This document shows positions 1 to 5,215 of a DNA stretch of 13,023 bases, one piece after another. Position 1 is the stretch's first letter, and each line of letters starts with the position of its first letter. This DNA comes from DASQGA01 sp035535315 (lineage in GTDB: Bacteria > Actinomycetota > Thermoleophilia > Gaiellales > Gaiellaceae), in assembly GCA_035535315.1 (NCBI GenBank), contig DATLQD010000062.1, forward strand, positions 1 through 13,023, in the 5' to 3' direction. The position numbers and the translations under genes are program-made. The notes beneath the pieces are model-generated. The model was not told where the DNA came from. It searched no databases and saw only the letters and a program-made list of their open reading frames with translations.

Positions 1-204
1 GAGAAGGCGCTGACGGGCGACACGGCCGAGAAGGTGAAGCAGGCGGCGCTCGCCGAAGTGGACGGCGCAACGGTCGAGCGAGTCGAGACCGACGCCGAGG
101 GCAACGCCGCGTACGAGGCCCACGTGACAAAGGCAGATGGAAGCAGGGCTACGGTCTACGTCGACAAGAGCTTCAACGTGGTCGACGTCGAAACCGGACG
201 CTAG
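1..204 (+). CDS. C-terminal part of a PepSY-domain-like protein (5' end outside window)
   Basis: The frame is open from base 1 and ends at TAG 202-204, giving 67 residues of a C-terminus. The segment reads as a PepSY-type fold: a helix (TGDTAEKVKQAALAEV), then GATVERVETDAEG, then beta strands ending in VYVDKSFNVVDVETGR. Actinobacterial PepSY proteins commonly carry this ALTGDTAEKVK...VDGATVERVETD...VYVDK pattern and are usually secreted or periplasmic. The domain is thought to inhibit or modulate peptidases or to bind ligands, but the exact role here is unknown. Signal peptide and total length cannot be judged because the start is missing. A strong hairpin follows 18 nt after the stop. Confidence 0.75.
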   Translation, partial: EKALTGDTAEKVKQAALAEVDGATVERVETDAEGNAAYEAHVTKADGSRATVYVDKSFNVVDVETGR

Positions 205-222
205 CGTCCTCGCCAGGGGATG

Positions 223-249
223 AAGGAGCCCGGCGCGGCCGGGCTCCTT
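223..249 (+). terminator. Strong GC-rich hairpin, likely terminator of the PepSY-like gene
   Basis: AAGGAGCCCGGC (223-234) pairs perfectly with GCCGGGCTCCTT (238-249) around a 3-nt loop GCG, giving a 12-bp stem just after the stop of the upstream gene. Only a weak T run follows (TTCGCGTTTG), so it is not a textbook U-tract terminator. Such hairpins are common 3' ends in high-GC actinobacteria. It isolates the next gene at 301 from upstream transcription. Confidence 0.7.
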
Positions 250-284
250 CGCGTTTGTGCAGGAGAGCCTGCGGCCGGCGCTGC

Positions 285-290
285 TAGCTT
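285..290 (+). promoter_or_regulatory. Possible -10 element for the SelW-like gene
   Basis: TAGCTT fits the TAnnnT -10 pattern and lies 10 nt before the ATG at 301. No Shine-Dalgarno sequence precedes that ATG, so a leaderless or near-leaderless transcript would fit, as is common in actinobacteria. No convincing -35 is seen at normal spacing. The assignment is tentative. Confidence 0.25.
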
Positions 291-300
291 TCGGGCACCG

Positions 301-519
301 ATGAGCACCGTGCACGTTCTCTACTGCCCCGTCTGAAGCGGCTATGACGAACGGGCCGCGAGTCTCGCGGCCGAGATCAACCGGGCGACGGCGCACACGG
401 CCGTTGCCGAGGCCGGCGCCGAGAGCCAGTTCGACGTTGTCGTCGACGGCTCAGTGGTCTTCTCGAAGCAACGCGACGGCCGCTTTCCGGAAACCGACGA
501 GATCCTCGCGTTGCTCTAG
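301..519 (+). CDS. SelW-like Rdx-family selenoprotein, UGA-encoded Sec12 in a CxxU motif
   Basis: ATG 301 to TAG 517-519 reads 72 codons with one in-frame TGA at 334-336 (codon 12). Reading TGA as selenocysteine gives VLYCPVUSGY, the CxxU redox motif of the SelW/SelT/SelH/Rdx thioredoxin-like family (C9, U12). The family's C-terminal half follows intact: QFDVVVDG (43-50), then VFSKQRDGRFPE (53-64) and a final ILALL. The length matches compact bacterial Rdx proteins (70-100 aa). Conservation continues without decay on both sides of the TGA, which argues against a nonsense pseudogene. A stem-loop at 354-372 provides a plausible bacterial SECIS. The presumed role is a small cytosolic thiol/selenol oxidoreductase; its partner is unknown. 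No Shine-Dalgarno is visible. An ordinary gene caller would miss this gene or start it after the TGA. Read-through needs selA/selB/selC elsewhere in the genome. Confidence 0.85.
334..373 (+). promoter_or_regulatory. Putative bacterial SECIS element following the Sec UGA
   Basis: After the UGA at 334-336, GGCCGCGA (354-361) pairs perfectly with TCGCGGCC (365-372), leaving loop G362-U363-C364. If the A-U closing pair opens, the loop is AGUCU. Bacterial SECIS hairpins lie in the coding region just 3' of the UGA, with a G (usually GU) in the apical loop recognised by SelB. Here the G is 26 nt after the UGA. C352 could also pair with G373 around a bulged G353. Position and loop fit; SelB binding is inferred. 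Confidence 0.6.
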
Positions 520-541
520 CTACCGCCCGTGGGGCGGCAGC
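519..541 (+). terminator. Hairpin at the selenoprotein 3' end, possible terminator
   Basis: CCGCCC (523-528) pairs with GGGCGG (532-537) around loop GTG. GCT/AGC outside (519-521 with 539-541) extends it across one A-C mismatch. It starts at the stop codon of the plus-strand gene and lies inside the last codons of the convergent transporter. There is no T tract, so the terminator role is only suggested by position. Confidence 0.3.
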
Positions 542-1446
542 GCCGCGGCCGGATCGGCCCGGGCGGGCCGCTCGTCGGAGCTCTCCTCGCCGCCTGCCTG
601 GAGGACAACGGCTCCAATCAGGATGACGCCGCCGACGAGGGTGGCGGTGGAGGGGGTCTCCGAGATCGCAAGCCAGACCCAGAGCGGCCCCAGCACGATC
701 TCGAGCAGCGTGATGAGGGCCACCTCCGCCGCCGGGATGAGCCTGGCGCCGAGAGTCAGGAAGGCAAGCCCGAGGCCCATCTGCCCCACTCCGAGGATGA
801 TCATGAAGAGCAGATCCCGCGACCCGATCGTCGCCGGCTCGGCGAACGGCGTCGCTGCGGCAATGAGGAGAACCTGCGAAAGGCAGATGGCCGGCGCCAT
901 CGAGATGTCGCGGCGGTGGCGCGTGATCACGACTGCGAGCGCGAACGCAAACATCATGACCACGGACAGCACGAGACCGAGCCCCTGAGCGCCGCCCGGC
1001 CCCCCGACCATGAGGCCGACTCCAACCAGAGCCACAGCCATCGCCACAACCGTGCGGCGCGAGATCGACTCCCGTAGCGCGACCCAGGCGATCAGCGCAG
1101 CCGCGATCGGCGACGCGGCCTGCATGAAGAGGACGTTGGCGACCGTCGTGTGGTTGAGCGCGACGATGAAGGTGCCCGAGGCGAGGGCCGTCAGGGCGGC
1201 GACGGCGAGCGAGGCAGCCCGCATCGACGTGAAGGCGGTTACGACATGTCCGCGCTCCATAACCGCGACAAAGGCCAGGAGCGCGAGCGCGGCGAAGACC
1301 GCGCGACCCGCGATCTGGGTGGCCGTGTTGACCTCGAGCTCGCGCTGGAGCACGCCCGCCGTCGACCACGCGAGCGCGGCCAGCACGATGTAAACCTGGC
1401 CGCGGCGGCGGCTTGTGCGGGCCCCGAGGAGCGCCCGCGAGCTCAC
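520..1446 (-). CDS. EamA-family (DMT superfamily) 10-TM transporter
   Basis: A 308-residue integral membrane protein made of two EamA repeats (about 18-148 and 155-284). Ten hydrophobic segments lie near 18-36, 44-63, 75-96, 101-123, 132-149, 155-175, 182-200, 211-231, 238-260 and 268-284. Each half carries the family-type glycine/alanine-rich end with a conserved Glu (ALRESISRR; LLEIVLGPLWVWL). The charged C-terminal tail is cytosolic. The family moves small metabolites, often amino acids or amines; the substrate is not predictable here. The start is GTG at 1446; a GAGG lies only about 2 nt upstream, so initiation is weak or coupled. It follows the aldehyde dehydrogenase by 24 nt and is probably cotranscribed, which hints at transport linked to amine/aldehyde metabolism. 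Its stop (520-522) directly abuts the stop of the plus-strand selenoprotein. Confidence 0.88.
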   Translation of the reverse strand: MSSRALLGARTSRRRGQVYIVLAALAWSTAGVLQRELEVNTATQIAGRAVFAALALLAFVAVMERGHVVTAFTSMRAASLAVAALTALASGTFIVALNHTTVANVLFMQAASPIAAALIAWVALRESISRRTVVAMAVALVGVGLMVGGPGGAQGLGLVLSVVMMFAFALAVVITRHRRDISMAPAICLSQVLLIAAATPFAEPATIGSRDLLFMIILGVGQMGLGLAFLTLGARLIPAAEVALITLLEIVLGPLWVWLAISETPSTATLVGGVILIGAVVLQAGGEESSDERPARADPAAALPPHGR

Positions 1447-1470
1447 GACCTCAGCCAGCCGATCGTGTTT

Positions 1471-2844
1471 CTAGGCAGTGGCCATGAAGACGTTCTTCAG
1501 CTCGGTGTAGTAGTCGAGCGCGTGCGGGCCGAGCTCGCGGCCGACGCCGGACTGCTTGAACCCGCCGAACGGCGTCGTGACGCGGACGGAGTTGTTCGAG
1601 TTGATCGAGAGCGTGCCCGCCTCGACTCCGCGCGCTACCCGCAGCGCCCTGGCGCCGTCGCGTGTCCAGATCGAGCCGGACAGGCCGTAGATCGTGTCGT
1701 TGGCGAGCCGAATCGCCTCCGCCTCGTCACGGAAGGGGATCACGCTCGCAACGGGCCCGAAAATCTCCTCGCGAGCCACTCGGTCGTCGTTCGAGACGGG
1801 GCAGAGCACGGTCGGCGGGAACCAGAACCCTGGCCCCTCGGGCGCATCGCCGCGGATCGCCACGGTCGCACCGCCGTTCACGTAAGAGGCGACCTTCTCG
1901 CGCTGGTCGGCCGAGATCAGTGGGCCCATCTGCGTCGACTCGTCGAGCGGGTCTCCCACCCGCAGCGAGCCGACCGCCTGCTCGAGCGCAGCCATGAACT
2001 CGTCGAGTGCAGACTCTTCGACCAGGATCCGCGAGCGGGCGCAGCAGTCCTGGCCTGCGTTTCCGAAGACCGCTCCGGGCGCCGCCCCGGCCGCCTTCTG
2101 GAGATCCGCATCGGTGAAGACGATGTTCGCGGACTTCCCGCCCAGCTCGAGCGTCACGCGCTTGATCGTCTGCGCCGCGATCTCCGCCACGCGCTTCCCC
2201 ACTTCGGTCGAACCCGTGAAGGCCACCTTCGCCACGTCTGGGTGCTCCACGATGCGCTCGCCGACCACACGGCCGGGGCCGTTGACGACGTTCAGCACTC
2301 CTTCCGGGATTCCGGCCTCGAGCGCCAAGCGTCCCAGCTCGAGCGCAGTCAGGGGCGTGAGCTCCGCCGGCTTCAGGACGATCGTGTTGCCGGCGGCGAG
2401 CGCAGGCGCCACCTTCCAGGAGGCGATCGGGAGCGGGAAGTTCCACGGAGTGATCAGGCCGACGACGCCGAGGGGTTCCCGGAACGTCATGTCGACGCCG
2501 CCGGCGACGGGGATCGTGTCGCCAAGCAGCCGCTCAGGCGCGCCCGAGTAGTAGCGGAACACGTGCGCGACCATGCCGACTTCACCTCGCGCGTCGCCGA
2601 TCGGCTTGCCGACGTTCCGCGCCTCGAGCGTCGCCAGGTCCTCTGCGGCCTCCTCGATCTCCAGCGAGAGCCTGAGCAGTAGCCTGGCCCGCTCGTCCGG
2701 GGCCAGGTCGCGCCAGGCGGGAAAGGCCTCTTTCGCCTTCGCGATCGCCTCGTCAACCTCCTCCACGCCCGCACGCGGTAGTTCGGCCAGCACCTCCTCG
2801 GTCGCCGGCTCCAGCACCTGCGTTGTCTCAGTGCTCACGCTCAT
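1471..2844 (-). CDS. NAD(P)-dependent aldehyde dehydrogenase (aminoaldehyde/PuuC-like)
   Basis: This 457-residue protein has the complete ALDH catalytic set: TPWNFP with N135, the coenzyme lysine K158 (VLKPAE), FTGSTEVG (209-216), the general base E233 in LELGGKSAN, the nucleophile C267 in GQDCCA, and EEIFGP (359-364). It ends with PFGGFKQSGVGRELG. ALDHs of this kind oxidise aliphatic or amino aldehydes to acids with NAD(P)+. The length is slightly below the usual 470-500, with a short N-terminus. Start ATG 2844 is preceded by GAGGGG about 8 nt upstream. It is divergent from the aminotransferase/gamma-glutamyl ligase operon and upstream of an EamA transporter. Context suggests it oxidises the aldehyde that the amine-deaminating enzymes produce, as PuuC does in putrescine catabolism. 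The precise substrate is inferred. Confidence 0.93.
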   Translation of the reverse strand: MSVSTETTQVLEPATEEVLAELPRAGVEEVDEAIAKAKEAFPAWRDLAPDERARLLLRLSLEIEEAAEDLATLEARNVGKPIGDARGEVGMVAHVFRYYSGAPERLLGDTIPVAGGVDMTFREPLGVVGLITPWNFPLPIASWKVAPALAAGNTIVLKPAELTPLTALELGRLALEAGIPEGVLNVVNGPGRVVGERIVEHPDVAKVAFTGSTEVGKRVAEIAAQTIKRVTLELGGKSANIVFTDADLQKAAGAAPGAVFGNAGQDCCARSRILVEESALDEFMAALEQAVGSLRVGDPLDESTQMGPLISADQREKVASYVNGGATVAIRGDAPEGPGFWFPPTVLCPVSNDDRVAREEIFGPVASVIPFRDEAEAIRLANDTIYGLSGSIWTRDGARALRVARGVEAGTLSINSNNSVRVTTPFGGFKQSGVGRELGPHALDYYTELKNVFMATA

Positions 2845-2883
2845 AGGTCACCCCTCGATAATGTCCTGGCCGCAAGCGCAACC

Positions 2884-3104
2884 GGAGGGTTAGTCTAGAC
2901 AATGGACCTCGTTCGATACCTATTAGGAGGGATCGGTGGAACGCCGCTCGTCGACGGGGTGCGATGGTCGTTCCGAGGCAAGAACGCAGGGAGCGCCGAT
3001 AGCAGCGCTATCGAAGCGACTGAGGACGCAGCATCGGGGCGAGCAGCGCGGCCCGGCGGCACTGCTGTGTTCCGCCGAGCCCTCCTAGGAGGGATGCGGC
3101 CGGC
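2884..3104 (+). promoter_or_regulatory. Structured leader of the amine operon with sequestered Shine-Dalgarno; candidate RNA switch
   Basis: The intergenic region between the divergent aldehyde dehydrogenase and the aminotransferase holds several perfect stems: GGAACG/CGTTCC (2938-2943 with 2969-2974), CGATAGC/GCTATCG around AGC (2997-3013), CGGCGG/CCGCCG (3054-3059 with 3072-3077), and the 14-nt palindrome CCCTCCTAGGAGGG (3080-3093), whose right half is the operon's Shine-Dalgarno. An identical TAGGAGGGAT occurs at 2924-2933 and 3086-3095. The upstream AGGAGGG (2925-2931) could therefore pair with CCCTCCT (3080-3086) and free the ribosome site. That is an on/off arrangement. It does not match the consensus of any riboswitch class I can recall. 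Regulation is inferred, not shown. Confidence 0.45.
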
Positions 3105-3108
3105 GTGA
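2902..3108 (+). other. Possible 68-codon leader ORF overlapping the first aminotransferase start
   Basis: ATG 2902 opens a frame ending at TGA 3106-3108, which overlaps the GTG start at 3105 by 4 nt (GTGA), the same spacing used by the next three gene junctions. A GGAGGG (2884-2889) lies 12 nt before the ATG. Against a real protein: the codons include TTA, CTA and several GGA/CGA, third-position G/C is visibly lower than in the neighbours, no family is recognisable, and the same bases form multiple RNA stems. It may be a translated leader peptide or simply an open frame in a structured leader. Confidence 0.25.
3087..3093 (+). promoter_or_regulatory. Ribosome binding site AGGAGGG for the first aminotransferase, inside a palindrome
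   Basis: AGGAGGG is a near-perfect anti-16S match and lies 11 nt before GTG 3105, slightly longer than ideal. It is the right half of the palindrome CCCTCCTAGGAGGG (3080-3093). A 5-bp hairpin with loop CTAG would hide it. The ATG at 3094 touches the site directly and is too close to be the start. Confidence 0.6.
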
Positions 3109-4490
3109 CCCACGGAGCCGTCGGAAGCAGCCAGACGAGGCTTTTCCCGCCCGAGCTCGACCACGCTTACCCCGTGGCCGTTCGGGGGGAGGGCGTCTGG
3201 CTCGAGGACGTGGACGGGAACCGCTATCTCGACGCGATGAGCGGCGGCTCGATGGCGGCGACACTGGGCTACGGGCGCGCCGACCTCATCGCGGCGGCCC
3301 GAGAGCAGGGCGCCCGCCTTGCCTACGTCCACAACGAGCTCCTGACGAATCCCGCCCAGGAACGGCTGGCGCGCGACCTCGTCGAGGTCGCGCCCGAGGG
3401 CTTCACGCGGGCGCACTTCGTCACGGGTGGGGCCGAAGCGAACGAGGCGGCGCTTCGACTCGCGCGCCACTATCACGTTGATCGAGGGGAACCGGAGCGT
3501 TGGCGGGTGATCTCGCCTGCGCAGAGCTACCACGGGCCGACGATCGCCACCTTGGCGCTGACGGGCCGCCCTGGGCTCCAGGGTCCGCTCACTCCGTACT
3601 TCACGCAGGCGTTCCTCCACATCCCACCGACCACCGAGCGCTTCGACCCGACTGGGGAGAGCACGCTCGAGGCGCTCGACCGCGCCCTGGAAGAAGTCGG
3701 CCCGGAGACCGTCTCGGCGTTCTATTGCGAGCCGATCAGCGGCGCCGCACTCCCCGCCCACAAGCCTCCGGACCGCTTCTGGGAGGGCCTGGCTGAGCGG
3801 CGTGAGCGCCACGGGTTCCTGATTTGCTTCGACGAGATTGTCACCGGCCTCGGGCGTACGGGAAGCTGGTTCGCCGCCGACGACCTCCCGTTCGTCCCGG
3901 ACATCATCGCCACCGCCAAGGGGCTCGGCGCCGGCTACACGGCAATCGGCGCCGCCCTCTGTCGTGAGCACGTCTACGACGCGATCGCAGCAGGATCTCG
4001 CGCATTCCCGCTCGGCCACACGTGGAACGGCGCCCCGCTCTCCTGCGCGGTCGGAGTCGCCGTTCTCGAAGTGCTGAAGCGCGAGCAACTCGTCGAGCGG
4101 GTGCGCGAGCGCGGCCCGCGCCTGCGTCAGGAGCTCGAGGACGCGCTCCGTGACGTACCGATCGTGCACGAGGTGCGCGGGCACGGCTTCCTGCTCGGGA
4201 TCGAGTACGCCGACCCACGGAACGGCGAGTCCTTCCTACCCCCGGAGCTGGGCGTCGCGGGGAAGATCGACGCAACTGCGCTCGAGCACGGGCTGATCGT
4301 GCTTTCGACCCAGCCGACCCGGGACGGCTACGCGGGCGACCAGACGCTCTTCGCGCCGGCGTTCACAGCGACCGACGAGGAGCTGACGGAGATGGTCGAG
4401 CGCTTCGCGGCAGTGGCACGCGAGGTATGGGGCGCGGTCGAAGGGAAGCTCCAGGCCGTGGGCCCGCCCGTAGGCGTGAAAGGCCGATGA
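3105..4490 (+). CDS. Class III PLP-dependent aminotransferase (first of two paralogues)
   Basis: This 461-residue fold-type I class III aminotransferase (omega-amino/diamine/acetylornithine type) shows GGAEANEAALRLAR (108-121), binding the PLP phosphate; SYHGPTIATLALTG (141-154); CEP with E209; CFDEIVTGLGRTG with D243 near the pyridine nitrogen; and the Schiff-base lysine K272 in TAKGLGAGY. The usual class length is 420-460. Such enzymes move a terminal amino group from omega-amino acids, diamines or conjugates to pyruvate or 2-oxoglutarate. GTG 3105 is the only start consistent with the AGGAGGG site and with the N-terminus of the paralogue. The stop overlaps the next ATG by 4 nt (ATGA), so the genes are coupled. 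Its closest visible relative is the protein at 5212-6573. Substrate is inferred from context only: an amine or a gamma-glutamylated amine. Confidence 0.92.
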   Translation: MTHGAVGSSQTRLFPPELDHAYPVAVRGEGVWLEDVDGNRYLDAMSGGSMAATLGYGRADLIAAAREQGARLAYVHNELLTNPAQERLARDLVEVAPEGFTRAHFVTGGAEANEAALRLARHYHVDRGEPERWRVISPAQSYHGPTIATLALTGRPGLQGPLTPYFTQAFLHIPPTTERFDPTGESTLEALDRALEEVGPETVSAFYCEPISGAALPAHKPPDRFWEGLAERRERHGFLICFDEIVTGLGRTGSWFAADDLPFVPDIIATAKGLGAGYTAIGAALCREHVYDAIAAGSRAFPLGHTWNGAPLSCAVGVAVLEVLKREQLVERVRERGPRLRQELEDALRDVPIVHEVRGHGFLLGIEYADPRNGESFLPPELGVAGKIDATALEHGLIVLSTQPTRDGYAGDQTLFAPAFTATDEELTEMVERFAAVAREVWGAVEGKLQAVGPPVGVKGR

Positions 4491-4516
4491 GCGACGCAAC
4501 GATGAGCGACGCAACG
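4487..4516 (+). repeat. Perfect 15-bp tandem repeat duplicating the start of the amidotransferase gene
   Basis: ATGAGCGACGCAACG occurs twice back to back (4487-4501, 4502-4516), encoding MSDAT-MSDAT. It duplicates the initiation codon in frame, so both ATGs could start the same protein. The first ATG has GAAAGG 3-4 nt upstream and the 4-nt overlap with the preceding stop. The second lacks its own Shine-Dalgarno. Confidence 0.9.
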
Positions 4517-5215
4517 ACGACCGGGCCTGACTGGCGCGCGCTCGTGATCCAGCACGAGCGGCCGACGCCGCCGGGGCTGATCGAGCCATGGCTCCGGGAC
4601 CGGGGCGCCCAGGTCGAGGTCCTCCGGATCGACGAGGAAGATCCTCACGATCTGGATCCGCGGGACTTTGGCTTGATCGTCTCGCTGGGGTCTGAGTTCG
4701 GCGCCTACGAGGACAGCATCAAATGGATCTCCCACGAGATCGACCTGCTGCAGGCTGCCACCAAGGCGGATGTGCCGATCCTCGGGGTCTGCTTCGGAGG
4801 CCACCTGCTCGCCCGGACGCTCGGGGGCGAGGTCTTCCGGTCGGAGCAGGAGGAGATTGGATGGCTCCCGGTCGAGACGCACGACGCCGACCTCGTTCCC
4901 GGCGGACCCTGGTTCCAGTGGCACTTCGACACGTTCACGGTTCCCCCCGGAGCACGGGTTCTCGCCAAGACCAACGTCGGTCCGCAGGCGTTTTCGATTG
5001 GCCGGAGTCTCGGAGTCCAGTTCCACCCCGAGGTAACGCCCGAGATCATGGACGCCTGGGTGGTCGCCTATCGCCACGAGCTCGACGAGCACGGCGTCGA
5101 CCCGGATCGCCTGCTCGAGGAGACGCACGAGCGGAGTGAGAGTGCCCGGACGACGAGCCTGAACCTCTTCGACCGCTTCCTGGAGCGGGTCGCGCGGCCG
5201 CGCGAGCGGGCTTGA
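4487..5215 (+). CDS. Class I (triad) glutamine amidotransferase-fold protein, possible gamma-glutamyl hydrolase
   Basis: This 242-residue GATase domain stands alone. The nucleophile elbow is GVCFGGHLLA with C102. The catalytic His/Glu pair is H180 and E182 in GVQFHPEVT. The oxyanion-region signature SLGSEFGAYED lies at 66-76, and WFQWHFDTF (142-150) is the usual middle motif of GuaA-like stand-alone amidotransferases. The family hydrolyses glutamine or gamma-glutamyl amides. No synthase partner is attached, and the gene lies between two aminotransferases beside a glutamine synthetase-like ligase. A role in cleaving a gamma-glutamyl conjugate, in place of the truncated PuuD-like gene at 7846, is plausible. 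Start chosen at ATG 4487 (ATGA overlap); the open frame reaches back to 4427 but would be buried in the upstream gene. The C-terminal 40 residues are charged and helical. Confidence 0.9.
   Translation: MSDATMSDATTTGPDWRALVIQHERPTPPGLIEPWLRDRGAQVEVLRIDEEDPHDLDPRDFGLIVSLGSEFGAYEDSIKWISHEIDLLQAATKADVPILGVCFGGHLLARTLGGEVFRSEQEEIGWLPVETHDADLVPGGPWFQWHFDTFTVPPGARVLAKTNVGPQAFSIGRSLGVQFHPEVTPEIMDAWVVAYRHELDEHGVDPDRLLEETHERSESARTTSLNLFDRFLERVARPRERA

Noticed and set aside
344..988. Plus-strand open frame beginning just after the Sec UGA
   Set aside because: It is in a different frame from the Rdx-family protein, runs antisense through the transporter and is Ser/Arg/Pro-rich without a family signature.
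1150..2682. Plus-strand open frame of 510 codons across the transporter and aldehyde dehydrogenase
   Set aside because: It spans two real minus-strand genes and their spacer, has low-complexity Arg/Asp/Glu composition and no motif.
2924..2980. Resemblance to a cobalamin riboswitch core (GGGAT...GGTGGAA...CCG)
   Set aside because: The following conserved CCCGC-ACTG block and the B12 box are absent, so the match is limited to a short common string.
2895..4184. Long minus-strand open frame opposite the first aminotransferase (about 430 codons)
   Set aside because: It is antisense to a gene with complete class III aminotransferase motifs. Its translation is Arg/Glu/Ala-rich with no family pattern, as expected for a shadow frame in high-GC DNA.
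4427..4486. Upstream-extended start for the amidotransferase
   Set aside because: It would add 20 Arg-rich residues lying inside the preceding gene. ATG 4487 has a GAAAGG site and the 4-nt overlap seen at the other operon junctions.
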